Part shown: positions 25,879 to 35,583 of the stretch, in pieces
Numbering within the stretch: position 1 is the first letter of the stretch
How the letters are laid out: each line of letters begins with the position of its first letter
Assembly (NCBI RefSeq): GCF_040436315.1
Contig: NZ_AP031572.1
Span: 1,550,001-1,614,000 of the forward strand
Length of the DNA stretch: 64,000 nt
Reading direction: 5' to 3'
DNA from: Synechocystis sp. LKSZ1
Lineage (GTDB): Bacteria > Cyanobacteriota > Cyanobacteriia > Cyanobacteriales > Microcystaceae
Program-made: the position numbers and the translations under genes
The notes under the pieces: model-generated
What the model saw: the letters and a program-made list of their open reading frames with translations, nothing else
Told to the model about the DNA's origin: nothing
The model's database searches: none

Positions 25879-27708
25879 CTAGGCTGGTTTCAGACCATAG
25901 AGCAAAATCGTAAACAAGGGGGTTAATAAAGCTAACATGATCGTCAAAGGTGCACCCACGCGGGTAAAGTCAAAGAACTTATAGCCCCCTGGCCCGTAAA
26001 CCATGGTGTTCGTCTGATAGCCAATGGGGGTCATGTAGCTATTGGAGGCGGCAAAGGTGACCACAAACATAAAAGCCAGGGGATTGAGGGCCAGGCTTTT
26101 CGCCACTTCAAAGGCAATGGGCAACATCAACACCACTGTGGCATTGTTCGACAAAATTTCCGTCAACAGGGCCGTCGCCGCGTAGAAGAGCAAAAGAATC
26201 CAGTAGCCGGAGAGATGACCACCGAAACTGACCAGGCCCTCCGCCAGCCAGCGGGTCGTCCCCGAATTGTCCATGGCCGTTCCCAGCGGAATTAGGCCCG
26301 CCAGCAGAAAAATAATGTCCCAACGAATGGCCCCGTAAACTTCTCCGGGTTTAAGGCAACCCGTGATCACCATCAACAACACCCCCATTAAACTGCTGAC
26401 CAGGATCGGCATCCAATCAACGGCCGCTACGACCACCACGGCAACAATAATAGCCAGAGCAATCCAAGCCTTTTCTAAACGTAGATTTTCCCAACTTTTC
26501 TCTTCTAAAACCAATAGTTCCCGCGTTGTTTGTAAGCCTAAAAAGCTTTCCTTAGGGCCTTGTACCAGCAGCAGATCCCCAAATTTGAGTTTGACCTTCC
26601 CCAGTCGTTGCCGCAGAATTTCTTCTCCCCGTCGGACGGCAATCACCGTGGCATTGTAGCGTTGGCGAAAGCGCAGTTCCTTGAGAGTCGAGCCGATTAA
26701 ACGGGAGTTGGAAAGAATAAGTACCTCGGCAATTTTTTCCTCTCCTTCCTTGAGGGTTTCTTCAATATCGGCTTCGGAAAATTTAATATCCGCCAAAATT
26801 TCGATGCCACGCTCCGCCTTAATTTTTAAAAGATCATCCCGACTTCCTCGAACAATGAGAATATCTCCCAAAGAAAGTACTTTATCCGCTAGGGGTTGGG
26901 GAAAATGGGTCTCATTGTGAATAATTTCCAGTACATCAATGTCAAATTTTCGCTGAATTTCACTCTGCCGCAGGGTTTGGCCAATCAGACTAGAACGGGG
27001 TGGAATAATAATTTCACTAACGTAATCCTTCAGTTGGTACTCTTCAGTAATTTTGCCAACAACAGCGGGTTTACGGTCAGGTAAGAGCCGGGGGGCCAGG
27101 CAAACCAAGTACAGCAAACCCAAACCAAAGGTGAGCAGGCCAAGGGGCGTAAATTGAAACAGACTGAATTCCTGGCCTGTGAGTTTTTTGGCCAGACCGC
27201 TGGCCAAAATATTGGTCGAAGTACCAATGACAGTAATCATGCCCCCCAAAACCGTGGCGTAGGATAGGGGAATCATTAGCTTGGAGACAGAAATCTTCCG
27301 TTGCCGGGCCCATTCCTCCACAATTGGCAAAAAGACCGCCACCACCGCTGTATTGTTGATAAACGCTGTAATTGGCCCCACCACTAGGCCCAATACCATA
27401 ATTTGTTGCCCGGCGCTTTTGCCACCCCAACGCACCAAAAAATCCCGCACAATTTGGATAATCCCTGTTCGGGTGATGCCGTAACTGAGGATAAACATAG
27501 CCATTACGGTAATGGTGGCAGAATTGCCAAAACCGGCAATGCCTTCCTCTGGACTCACCAGACCCAAGACGATTAGCACCACCGTCACCAAAAGGGCTGT
27601 GAGGTCAATGGGCAACCATTCCCCTACAAACATGACCAGAGCGCATCCAATCACCACGAGGGTCAAGAGGATTTGGTGGGAATTGAGCCAGCTTTGTACA
27701 AGGGTCAT
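25879..27708 (-). CDS. SLC13/DASS-family anion permease with two TrkA_C domains
   Basis: A 609-residue transporter of the divalent anion:Na+ symporter group. Two half-repeats of transmembrane helices carry the family SNT-like motifs (PITAFINNTAVVAVFLP and TEILSNNATVVLMLP). Between them are two RCK/TrkA_C regulatory domains (SSLIGQTLRQSEIQ and SRLIGSTLKELRFR). Cyanobacterial relatives are linked to sulfate uptake or sulfur sensing; here the anion is not known. The start is the ATG at 27708, directly after a GTG. Confidence 0.88.
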   Translation of the reverse strand: MTLVQSWLNSHQILLTLVVIGCALVMFVGEWLPIDLTALLVTVVLIVLGLVSPEEGIAGFGNSATITVMAMFILSYGITRTGIIQIVRDFLVRWGGKSAGQQIMVLGLVVGPITAFINNTAVVAVFLPIVEEWARQRKISVSKLMIPLSYATVLGGMITVIGTSTNILASGLAKKLTGQEFSLFQFTPLGLLTFGLGLLYLVCLAPRLLPDRKPAVVGKITEEYQLKDYVSEIIIPPRSSLIGQTLRQSEIQRKFDIDVLEIIHNETHFPQPLADKVLSLGDILIVRGSRDDLLKIKAERGIEILADIKFSEADIEETLKEGEEKIAEVLILSNSRLIGSTLKELRFRQRYNATVIAVRRGEEILRQRLGKVKLKFGDLLLVQGPKESFLGLQTTRELLVLEEKSWENLRLEKAWIALAIIVAVVVVAAVDWMPILVSSLMGVLLMVITGCLKPGEVYGAIRWDIIFLLAGLIPLGTAMDNSGTTRWLAEGLVSFGGHLSGYWILLLFYAATALLTEILSNNATVVLMLPIAFEVAKSLALNPLAFMFVVTFAASNSYMTPIGYQTNTMVYGPGGYKFFDFTRVGAPLTIMLALLTPLFTILLYGLKPA

Positions 27709-27780
27709 CACAGTATCGTTATCCAGTATTCCTACCAGAATAGCGGATATTATCCCCTGTATTCTCTCCTGACTGAAAAC

Positions 27781-27807
27781 AAAAAATTCTCCCCGCAGGA
27801 AGAATTC
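27781..27807 (-). terminator. Intrinsic terminator of the first pst operon
   Basis: On the minus strand AATTCTTCC pairs (one bulge) with GGAGAATT over a short GC loop and is followed by a TTTTTTGTTTTC tract, about 27 bases after the pstB stop. Confidence 0.75.
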
Positions 27808-27834
27808 TGGAGGGCCTGGTAAAAGAAATGAAGC

Positions 27835-28635
27835 TTACCCAAAACGGCCAGAAACGTAGTCCCGAGTCTGCTGTTTGACTGGCTGTTCAAAGACCTGGTG
27901 AGTCGCACCAAACTCCATCATTTCCCCTAGGTACATAAAGGCGGTGTAGTCGGAGATGCGAGCGGCCTGTTGCATACTGTGGGTCACAATCAGAATCGTG
28001 ACCTGTTCCCGCAGTGTCCGCATCAATTCCTCAATACTGCCGGTGGCAATGGGATCTAGGGCCGACGTGGGCTCGTCAAAGAGCACAATTTCGGGATCGG
28101 AGACGAGGGCCCGGGCAATGCAGAGACGTTGCTGTTGTCCCCCGGAAAGGTCGTAGGCTAGGCCATGGAGACGGTCTTTAACTTCATCCCACAGAGCCGC
28201 TCCCCGCAGGGCATGTTCGACTTTTTCGTCGATGATGCTGGCGGATTTAATCCCCTTGACTCGCAGGCCGTAGGCCACGTTTTCGTAAATGGATTTAGGG
28301 AAGGGATTGGGTTTCTGGAACACCATGCTAATCCGCATCCGCACTTCGATAGGATCCACCTTGCGGCTGAGAATGTTAACCCCGTCCATCATGATGCCAC
28401 CTTCATAGCGGTTATTAGGATAGAGGTCATGCATGCGGTTAAAGCAACGCAGGAGGGTGGTTTTACCGCAACCAGAGGGGCCAATCAGAGCCGTTACCTG
28501 ATTTTCAAAAACCTTTAAGTTAATGTGTTTAAGGGCCTGGGCCTGGCCACCGTAGTAAAAGTTCAGGTCTTGAACCTCGGCTTTGATAGCAGCCTGTTGT
28601 TTGGTGGTTTGGGATTCGGAGCGATTGTTTACCAT
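27835..28635 (-). CDS. pstB: Phosphate ABC transporter ATP-binding protein, system 1
   Basis: A 266-residue ABC ATPase that powers phosphate import. Walker A is [11 protein letters not shown], the signature is [15 protein letters not shown] and Walker B is [12 protein letters not shown]; the PstB-specific [18 protein letters not shown] and the C-terminal [10 protein letters not shown] are present. Its start overlaps the pstA stop by 7 bases. Only one pstB is found in this operon, whereas the Synechocystis 6803 pst1 operon is known to carry two. Confidence 0.96.
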   Translation of the reverse strand: MVNNRSESQTTKQQAAIKAEVQDLNFYYGGQAQALKHINLKVFENQVTALIGPSGCGKTTLLRCFNRMHDLYPNNRYEGGIMMDGVNILSRKVDPIEVRMRISMVFQKPNPFPKSIYENVAYGLRVKGIKSASIIDEKVEHALRGAALWDEVKDRLHGLAYDLSGGQQQRLCIARALVSDPEIVLFDEPTSALDPIATGSIEELMRTLREQVTILIVTHSMQQAARISDYTAFMYLGEMMEFGATHQVFEQPVKQQTRDYVSGRFG

Positions 28636-29558
28636 TTGATTCCTTTACGAAAATGATAGCGGAGGTAAATAGCAAGGCCATTCATACTGAGGGTCATCAC
28701 CGTTAGCACTGTCCCCGCCGCCGCTGCGTTGACCTCGAATTCAGGTTCAGGACGAGAGACCCAGTTAAACATCTGGATCGGCATCACCGTGAAGGGCGCA
28801 AAGAGCCAAGCAAAAACATTTTTGGGAAAATCCTGGAAGGGGGAATCGGGTAAGAAGGCAATAAAGGTCAAAGCCCCGATGGTGATTACCGGTGCCGTTT
28901 CACCAATCGCCCGAGACAGACCGATAATAATCCCCGTCATGATACTGCCCAGGGAGTAGGGCAAGATGTGATCCCAAATCATTTGCCATTTGCTGGCTCC
29001 CAGCGCGTAGGCAGCTTCCCGCAGGCTGGAGGGAATGGCCCGTAGGGATTCTCGGGTGGTCACAATCACGATGGGTAAAATCAGTAACGCCAGGGTCAAC
29101 CCCGCGGCTAGTATGCTCTGACCAAGCTTGAATTGGTAAACAAACAGGCCTAGGGCCAAGAGACCATAGACAATGGAAGGAACCCCGGCTAGGTTGGTGA
29201 CATTAATTTCAATCACATCCGCTAGCCAGTTCTTACGAGCGTACTCCTCCAGATAAATCCCCGAAGCAATGCCCACTGGCACGGAAATAATAGCCGTGAC
29301 TGACATCACTAAAATCGTGCCGACCCAGGCGGAGAGAATACCAGCTTCTTCAGGATTACGACTAGGAAAGTTCAGAAAAAATTGGGGAGTGAGTCGGCCA
29401 ATACCCTGGAAGAACATGCCCAACACCAGGAGCAATAAAATCAGGACAGAAACGACGATAATCCCCAGGCCAGCAATGGCAAACCCTTTATTAAGGCGTT
29501 CTCGAAATTTAACGTTGGCCTGAACAGCCATCAAGGACTCAGACTGATAATTTGTCAT
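28629..29558 (-). CDS. pstA: Phosphate ABC transporter permease PstA, system 1
   Basis: A 309-residue inner-membrane permease with six main hydrophobic helices and the EAA-loop segment [21 protein letters not shown], followed by [16 protein letters not shown], typical of PstA. It works with PstC as the channel. The ATG at 29558 gives a cytoplasmic leader; a start at 29531 (MAVQANV) is also possible. A 123-base gap separates it from pstC. Confidence 0.95.
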   Translation of the reverse strand: MTNYQSESLMAVQANVKFRERLNKGFAIAGLGIIVVSVLILLLLVLGMFFQGIGRLTPQFFLNFPSRNPEEAGILSAWVGTILVMSVTAIISVPVGIASGIYLEEYARKNWLADVIEINVTNLAGVPSIVYGLLALGLFVYQFKLGQSILAAGLTLALLILPIVIVTTRESLRAIPSSLREAAYALGASKWQMIWDHILPYSLGSIMTGIIIGLSRAIGETAPVITIGALTFIAFLPDSPFQDFPKNVFAWLFAPFTVMPIQMFNWVSRPEPEFEVNAAAAGTVLTVMTLSMNGLAIYLRYHFRKGIKW

Positions 29559-29681
29559 GATTTAGCCAACATGTAGTGAAATTTTTATGGTGGAGTGTTC
29601 TTGGTTGTTTCCTTCGTCACTCAGGCAACGAATTTTGGTGTATTACACCAAGCCCAGGACATCCTAGAACCTTCCCCGGGC

Positions 29682-30611
29682 CTAGTAAATCTCCCGAAAA
29701 CGTCGGGATAGAAAATAGCCAATAATATTTAAAATCAAGGTCATTACTAGCAGAGATAAGCCTGCCACAAAAATGGTCTGGTACTCTAAACTCCCGTGGG
29801 GTAAATCCCCGAGACTGACCTGAACGATATAGGCGGTAATCGTTGCTGCCTCACTGAAGGGGTTAAAGGTCAAGTTGGGCTGGAGACCGGCCGCTACAGC
29901 CACGATCATTGTTTCACCCACGGCTCGTGAAGCCCCAAGAATATAGGCCGAAATGACCCCCGAAAAGGCCGCTGGAAAAACTACATTTAAGGCAGTTTGT
30001 AAACGTGTGGCCCCGGTGGCATAGGAACCTTCCCGCAGATTGAGGGGCACCGCCCGCATGGCATCCTCACTAATGGAGCTAATGGACGGAATAATCATTA
30101 GGCCCATAACCAGACCGGCGCTGAGCATATTAAAACCGGGTAAATTAGGGAAAATCACCTGCAGGGCCGGCGTCACAAACAGCAGGGCAAAGTAACCGTA
30201 AACCACGGTGGGAATCGCCGCTAAAAGCTCCAGGGCCGGTTTAACCACCTCTCTAAATTTCGGGTTAGCAAATTCGCTCAAGTAGAGGGCCACAATTGTT
30301 CCCAGGGGAACCGCTAGGGCCAGAGCCACGACACTGGTGGTCAGAGTTCCCGACAGTAGGGGCCAGATACCGTACTGGGGGTCTTGAAACAGGGGTGTCC
30401 ATTCCGTTCCCGTTAAAAATTCCAGCACCGGCACTTGTTGGAAGAATTGCCAAGACTCTTCCAACAGAATGTAAACAATGCCAATGGTCGTTGCCACGGA
30501 GGAAAAAGCCGCAAGGAAAAGGACAGCGGCAATGATTCGTTCCCGCAAAACTCTAGCTTGCTTAAAGGTATAAATCTGACTCGCAGATGATGATATAGGG
30601 GTTTCAGACAT
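29682..30611 (-). CDS. pstC: Phosphate ABC transporter permease PstC, system 1
   Basis: A 309-residue permease with six or seven hydrophobic helices. PstC features include FLTGTEWTPLF in the large periplasmic loop, the EAA loop LNLREGSYATGATRLQTALN and GASRAVGETMIVAVAAG. It lies between the binding-protein genes and pstA. Confidence 0.95.
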   Translation of the reverse strand: MSETPISSSASQIYTFKQARVLRERIIAAVLFLAAFSSVATTIGIVYILLEESWQFFQQVPVLEFLTGTEWTPLFQDPQYGIWPLLSGTLTTSVVALALAVPLGTIVALYLSEFANPKFREVVKPALELLAAIPTVVYGYFALLFVTPALQVIFPNLPGFNMLSAGLVMGLMIIPSISSISEDAMRAVPLNLREGSYATGATRLQTALNVVFPAAFSGVISAYILGASRAVGETMIVAVAAGLQPNLTFNPFSEAATITAYIVQVSLGDLPHGSLEYQTIFVAGLSLLVMTLILNIIGYFLSRRFREIY

Positions 30612-30691
30612 AAATTTTTGTTGAGATGGGGAGAAGGCCGGAGTACTCGTCCCCGGCCTGGCGTTAGTGAGCGGTTACAACTAGGACAAGC

Positions 30692-31747
30692 CTAGTCCAC
30701 CCCTTCTAACTTAAGTAGTTCGTTGATGGTGACTCCCACAGTATCTTTCCCGACAAACACACTACCAAACTTGTTGTTATTGAAGTGGTCTAAAGCTGTG
30801 GTGTAAGCATCAGTAGGTAAGGGGACATATTTGACGGATTTAGATAGCCGAGCGCCATTTTTTAGATAGAAGCTTACAAATTTCCTCACTTCCGGTTTTT
30901 TGGCAGATTTGTCGCTGATGTAGATGAAAAGAGGACGAGACAAGGGTTGATAAGAATTATTCATCACCGTTTGCATTGAAGGCATAACCTGCTTGCCGTT
31001 GTTCACAATGGGAACCGCTTTGACTTTGCTCTTGTTGGCATCGTAGTAAGCATAGCCGAAGTAACCCAAGGCGTTTTTGTCACGGCTGATTCCTTGCACG
31101 ATGACGTTGTCATCTTCACTGGGGGTGAAGTCCGTACGGCTGGCTTTGGCCTTACCGTTGATGGCTTCAGTGAAGTAATCAAAAGTACCAGAATCCGCAC
31201 CGGGGCCATAGAGCTTGAGGGGAGCATTGGGGAATTTGGGATCAATCTGATTCCAGTTGGTGATTTTACCCTTGGCATCGGGTTCCCACATTTTCTTGAG
31301 TTGCTCAGGAGTCAGATTCTTCACCCAGGTATTTTTGGGGTTCACCACTACAGTGAGAGCATCGAAGGCGACGGGCAGTTCAATGTAGCGAATGCCAGCT
31401 TTTTTGCAAGCTTCCCGTTCTTTAGCACTGATGGGACGAGAGGCGTTGGAAATATCGGTTTCACCAGCACAGAATTTTTTGAAACCACCGCCCGTCCCGG
31501 AAATACCGACGGTTACACGGGTTTTACCTTTCTCCGCTTTTTGGAACTCTTCGGCAACGGCTTCTGTGATCGGATAAACGGTACTAGAACCATCAATCTG
31601 AATAGTGGGCACACCTTGGGACTGGACGGGAAACTGGCCCAAACCGAGAGATAAGGTGGTGAAAGCTGCTGTTGTGACTAGAGCACCTTTGCGTACAGCA
31701 GTGTTACCAGCAACCTTTCTAAGGGATTCAAAGGATTGAGTTAACAT
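30692..31747 (-). CDS. pstS: Phosphate-binding protein PstS/SphX type (second in operon 1)
   Basis: A 351-residue periplasmic binding protein. The N-terminus ([27 protein letters not shown]) acts as an export signal, and mature motifs are [30 protein letters not shown] and [13 protein letters not shown], which contact phosphate in the PBP-like family. It is clearly paralogous to the gene just upstream. The ATG at 31747 is chosen over an upstream frame to 31792. Its own Pho box lies about 70 bases upstream. Confidence 0.9.
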   Translation of the reverse strand: MLTQSFESLRKVAGNTAVRKGALVTTAAFTTLSLGLGQFPVQSQGVPTIQIDGSSTVYPITEAVAEEFQKAEKGKTRVTVGISGTGGGFKKFCAGETDISNASRPISAKEREACKKAGIRYIELPVAFDALTVVVNPKNTWVKNLTPEQLKKMWEPDAKGKITNWNQIDPKFPNAPLKLYGPGADSGTFDYFTEAINGKAKASRTDFTPSEDDNVIVQGISRDKNALGYFGYAYYDANKSKVKAVPIVNNGKQVMPSMQTVMNNSYQPLSRPLFIYISDKSAKKPEVRKFVSFYLKNGARLSKSVKYVPLPTDAYTTALDHFNNNKFGSVFVGKDTVGVTINELLKLEGVD

Positions 31748-31816
31748 AATCGTGAAATTTGAAACATTAAGACACAGGCTATCGTTGCACATCCTTCCTA
31801 TTCATAGTCAATCTTT

Positions 31817-31846
31817 GAATTAAGTGATGGGAAAGCTTTGGTTAAG
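31817..31846 (-). promoter_or_regulatory. Pho box (three 8-bp repeats) upstream of pstS
   Basis: On the minus strand three 8-base units, CTTAACCA, CTTTCCCA and CTTAATTC, are separated by exactly 3 bases (AAG, TCA). This matches the cyanobacterial PhoB/SphR box architecture of tandem PyTTAACC-like repeats with 11-base period. Confidence 0.8.
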
Positions 31847-31874
31847 GAATTTATTGGGTCAGGAAATCTTGGCT

Positions 31875-32897
31875 TTAAAATTTAGCTTTCTTACGTAGTA
31901 ATTCACTGATAGTCAAGCCAATTTGGGAATGGCCCTCAAAAACTGTTCCGACTTCGCCATTGTGAAACGTTACCGAAGCTAGATGATAGCCTTCTTTGGG
32001 TAAGGGAATATAGCCAACCTGGGGCACAACTTCCGGGGCCTTGGTCAGATAAAACTCCATAAAGTCCTTCAAGTTGTCATTCTTCTGAGCGGCTTCTAAG
32101 TTAGCGTAAACCAGTAACGGCCGAGAGAGGGGATTATACTGGCCCTTCTCCACGGTTTCCCTGGAGGGCAAAATTGGCCCTTTGCCACTATCAATCGCTA
32201 CAGGCTTAAGCTGTTTAGCCGCTTTTTCGTAGTAGGCCAATCCGAAGTAACCAATCGCATTGGGGTCTTGTTCGACACCTTGCACCGTGATTTGATCGTC
32301 TTCAGTTTTAACGTAGTCCATGCGACTGGCCCCAGCTTTCCCGACAATGGCCTCGGTAAAGTAATCAAAGGTTCCCGAATCTGTGCCAGCGCCGAAGAGC
32401 GTGAGGGGCTTATCAGGAAAATTAGGCTGGATCTGATTCCATTTTTTAATGGTATTTTCGGCACTCGGCTGCCACATTTTTTTGAGGTCGGCCACCGTTA
32501 AACTCGTGACCCAGGTATTTTGGGGATTCACGACCAAAGTCAGCGCATCAAAGGCAACAGGTAATTCAATAAACCGAATATTATTTTTATTACAGTGGTC
32601 GATCTCGGCCTGGGTGATCGGCCGGGAGGCATCACTCACTTGGGTTTTGCCTTCACAAAACTGACGAAAGCCGCCGGTCGTTCCGGAAAATTTTACCTCT
32701 ACCGCTGGGGCCTCAGGATTTTCCTTTTGGTAGGCTTCAGCCATCGCTTTGCTAATAGGATAAACAGTACTAGAACCATCAATGGTAATTGGCTCTTTAG
32801 TGGGGCCACTACAGGCGAAGAGACTCAAGCCAAGGCCAAGCAGTAGGCCGGGTTTACACCAAGCCCTTAGGCGAGAATTGACGAAGAACATAGCCAT
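31875..32897 (-). CDS. sphX: Phosphate-binding lipoprotein SphX-like (first in operon 1)
   Basis: A 340-residue binding protein with a lipoprotein signal: basic start, hydrophobic GLLLGLGLSL and lipobox LFAC with the cysteine near residue 29. The mature protein has [30 protein letters not shown] and [13 protein letters not shown], paralogous to the next gene. The two-binding-protein order matches the sphX-pstS1 start of the Synechocystis pst1 operon. Its role may be high-affinity capture or regulation of phosphate uptake. Confidence 0.82.
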   Translation of the reverse strand: MAMFFVNSRLRAWCKPGLLLGLGLSLFACSGPTKEPITIDGSSTVYPISKAMAEAYQKENPEAPAVEVKFSGTTGGFRQFCEGKTQVSDASRPITQAEIDHCNKNNIRFIELPVAFDALTLVVNPQNTWVTSLTVADLKKMWQPSAENTIKKWNQIQPNFPDKPLTLFGAGTDSGTFDYFTEAIVGKAGASRMDYVKTEDDQITVQGVEQDPNAIGYFGLAYYEKAAKQLKPVAIDSGKGPILPSRETVEKGQYNPLSRPLLVYANLEAAQKNDNLKDFMEFYLTKAPEVVPQVGYIPLPKEGYHLASVTFHNGEVGTVFEGHSQIGLTISELLRKKAKF

Positions 32898-32958
32898 AAT
32901 CGGGGGGGCTGATACAGGAGGTTTTGCTCTTCATTATTTCAATAAAGCTTGATGGGGG

Positions 32959-32977
32959 AGGTTAACAAAAAATTAAG
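32959..32977 (-). promoter_or_regulatory. Pho box (two clear repeats) upstream of sphX
   Basis: On the minus strand CTTAATTT and GTTAACCT are separated by 3 bases, with the 11-base period of SphR boxes, about 60 bases before the sphX start. Flanking third units are weak. Confidence 0.6.
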
Positions 32978-33136
32978 CTATGTTCGGAAAGTTTTCCTGA
33001 TTCCTTAATATTTCAAGAACTCTCTCTGATCATTTGCGCTCTGGTAGCCCCCTATCGCCCCAGCATTAATCAATAAAATTTGTTTTAAAAAAGGAGCAAC
33101 GGCTCAGAAAAGCGTGGGGTAGAGACTCTGGCCAAC

Positions 33137-33142
33137 TATAAT
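33137..33142 (+). promoter_or_regulatory. Consensus -10 element before the ABC-2 permease gene
   Basis: A perfect TATAAT lies 41 bases before the ATG at 33183. The -35 position is not conserved. Confidence 0.35.
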
Positions 33143-33182
33143 ATCGAGATAATACCGTTGTTGTGAATCGGGTAAACCTGCC

Positions 33183-33956
33183 ATGAATCTACTCCGGGTA
33201 TGGGTGATCGCCGCCAATGGTTTTCGAGAGGTGATCCGCGACCGCATTTTATATGTCATTGGCTTTTTTGCCATTTTGATGGCCCTGGCTCTACGCATCT
33301 TGCCAGAAATTTCCGTTGGGGCCGATGGCAAAATTTTTCTAGATCTGGGCCTAGCCGCGACCTCCCTATTGGGGGCCATTGTGGCGATTTTTGTCGGCAC
33401 CGGCCTGATCAATAAGGAAATTGAAAAACGCACGGTGTTGGTACTCATCCCCAAGCCGATTAGTCGCACGGAGTTTTTGGTGGGAAAACATCTGGGACTG
33501 TCGGCGGTTTTAGCTGTCATGATTGGCGTAATGACGGTGATTTACCTGGGAATGTTGGTATGGGCCAAAATTCCCTTTTCCTTAACCAGTCTGCTAATTT
33601 CCCAGGCTTTTCTATTATTGGAATGTGCAGTACTGACCGCCGTAGCTATTCTCTTTGGGGTTTTTACCAGCTCTATTCTGGCTACCCTATTCAGTTTCGG
33701 AGTTTACTTCATGGGTCACATTAGTCGTGACTTACTGAAATTGGGGGAAATTGCCAAAAATGAAAGTATTGCCGAAATCACCCGCTCCCTGTACCTGGTT
33801 CTGCCCAATTTAGAACGCTTTAATCTCAAAAATGAAGCCGTCTATGGCATCCTACCTACGAGTATCGAGCTATGGAGTAATCTGCTCTACGGGGTATTAT
33901 ATATTGTGCTGTTATTGACCCTGGCGAACCTGATATTCGCTCGGCGACAATTTTAA
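33183..33956 (+). CDS. ABC-2 type transporter permease
   Basis: A 257-residue membrane protein with six hydrophobic helices and the ABC-2 family feature KEIEKRTVLVLIPKPISRTEFLVGK (about residues 78-102), a coupling segment seen in NosY-like permeases. No ATPase gene is adjacent; a lone ABC ATPase at 56837 is a possible but unproven partner. The substrate is unknown. It is followed 28 bases later by hemJ on the same strand. Confidence 0.78.
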   Translation: MNLLRVWVIAANGFREVIRDRILYVIGFFAILMALALRILPEISVGADGKIFLDLGLAATSLLGAIVAIFVGTGLINKEIEKRTVLVLIPKPISRTEFLVGKHLGLSAVLAVMIGVMTVIYLGMLVWAKIPFSLTSLLISQAFLLLECAVLTAVAILFGVFTSSILATLFSFGVYFMGHISRDLLKLGEIAKNESIAEITRSLYLVLPNLERFNLKNEAVYGILPTSIELWSNLLYGVLYIVLLLTLANLIFARRQF

Positions 33957-33984
33957 ACTTCCTTATTTTTTCATCTCCACTGCC

Positions 33985-34557
33985 ATGGCCTACTATTGGT
34001 TTAAAGCTTTTCATATTATTGGTTTTGTTGTCTGGTTTGCAGGCCTCTTTTATTTAGTTCGCTTGTTTGTTTATCATGCTGAAGCCAAGCAGGAAGGGGA
34101 ACCCGTCCAAACCATTTTGGCCAAGCAATATACCTTGATGGAAAAGCGTCTCTATAACATCATTACCACGCCCGGAATGGCCGTGACGGTCGCAATGGCC
34201 ATCGGCCTAATTTCCACGGAGCCGGAGATCCTTAAGTCGGGTTGGCTCCATATCAAGTTAACCTTTGTTGCTCTCCTGCTGGTTTATCACTTTTACTGTG
34301 GTCGAGTGATGAAACAATTGGAACAGGGTACGTCTACCTGGACAGGACAACAGTTCCGGGCCTTGAATGAGGCCCCTACTCTGCTGTTAGTGGTGATTGT
34401 GCTCTTGGCTGTTTTTAAAAACAACTTGCCCCTAGACGCAACAACTTGGTTAATTGTGGCCCTGGTCGTTGCGATGGCGGCGTCGATCCAACTCTATGCC
34501 AAAAAACGTCGCCGCGATCAAGAAAGCCTGGCCCTGCAGGAAAGTTTGCCAGAATAA
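33985..34557 (+). CDS. hemJ: Protoporphyrinogen IX oxidase HemJ
   Basis: A 190-residue, four-helix membrane protein of the HemJ family (slr1790 type), the cyanobacterial enzyme oxidising protoporphyrinogen IX to protoporphyrin IX for heme and chlorophyll. Conserved residues include the histidine in KAFHIIGFVVWFAGLFY, the EKRLYNIITTPGM segment and WLHIKLTFV. The C-terminus has the typical RALNEAPTLLL. It lies between the two pst clusters on the opposite strand. Confidence 0.92.
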   Translation: MAYYWFKAFHIIGFVVWFAGLFYLVRLFVYHAEAKQEGEPVQTILAKQYTLMEKRLYNIITTPGMAVTVAMAIGLISTEPEILKSGWLHIKLTFVALLLVYHFYCGRVMKQLEQGTSTWTGQQFRALNEAPTLLLVVIVLLAVFKNNLPLDATTWLIVALVVAMAASIQLYAKKRRRDQESLALQESLPE

Positions 34558-34630
34558 ATAAGATGAAGATTGGTTCTGCCAAGTTTGTCCAGGAAAAACC
34601 TGACTTGGGGTTATTGGCCCACCAATCGAC

Positions 34631-35455
34631 TTAACCAAAACGACCTGCAACGTAATCCCGAGTCTTTTCATTGCTGGGATCGGTAAAGATCTTTTCAGTG
34701 TAATCGAATTCCACCAATTGTCCAATCCGGCTTTCATCAGTATTGAAGAAGGCGGTATAGTCAGATACTCGCGACGCCTGCTGCATGTTGTGGGTCACAA
34801 TGGCAATGGTTAGTTGATCCCGCAGGGTTTTGATCAGTTCTTCGACTTTAAGAGTGGAAATGGGGTCAAGGGCTGAACAGGGTTCGTCCATCAATAGCAC
34901 TTTGGGTTTCACTGCCAAGGCGCGGGCGATGCAAAGTCGCTGTTGTTGTCCCCCAGATAGCCCAAGGGCAGATTTTTGTAAGCTGTCTTTGACTTCATCC
35001 CAAATGGCTGCGCCTTGCAATGCCATTTCAACAATTTCATCTAGCTCAGCGCGAGTCTTCTTTTGGAAAATTTTAACCCCATAGACAATATTGTCGTAAA
35101 TACTGGCCGGGAAAGGATTGGGACGCTGGAATACCATGCCAATCTGACGACGAAGGGTATTAAGATTGACGTTCTGGGCGTAAATATCTTGACCTAAAAA
35201 CTCTACCTTGCCGGTGACTTTGACGGCTCCCTCCAGTTCACCGATACGATTGAGGGATTTGAGGAAAGTTGATTTACCGCACCCCGACGGGCCAATCATG
35301 GCAGTGACTTTATATTGGGGGATGATCATGGAGACCCCTTCCAAAACTTTTTTGGTTCCATAATAAAATCCCATGCCCGTTGCTTGGATAGCCGGAATGA
35401 GGTTTTCTCCAGAAGACATGGAGTTTTCGGTGTTCATAGCAGTTTGGTTTTCCAT
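34631..35455 (-). CDS. pstB: Phosphate ABC transporter ATP-binding protein, system 2
   Basis: A 274-residue PstB with Walker A GPSGCGKSTFL, signature [15 protein letters not shown], Walker B VLLMDEPCSALDP and C-terminal TRDYVAGRFG. The N-terminus carries an extra 20 polar residues; an internal ATG could shorten it. It differs clearly from the system-1 PstB, so this is not a recent duplication. Confidence 0.95.
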   Translation of the reverse strand: MENQTAMNTENSMSSGENLIPAIQATGMGFYYGTKKVLEGVSMIIPQYKVTAMIGPSGCGKSTFLKSLNRIGELEGAVKVTGKVEFLGQDIYAQNVNLNTLRRQIGMVFQRPNPFPASIYDNIVYGVKIFQKKTRAELDEIVEMALQGAAIWDEVKDSLQKSALGLSGGQQQRLCIARALAVKPKVLLMDEPCSALDPISTLKVEELIKTLRDQLTIAIVTHNMQQASRVSDYTAFFNTDESRIGQLVEFDYTEKIFTDPSNEKTRDYVAGRFG

Positions 35456-35583
35456 GATAGACCCTGTGATAAGTGATAGTAATACGCTAAACGTTAGCTG
35501 ATTTTAAACCGTTGGCGGGTAGTACTGTGTCGCTAGGCCAAGCCCGAGCAACACGGAAATAGAAAAATTGACATCGGTCTACC

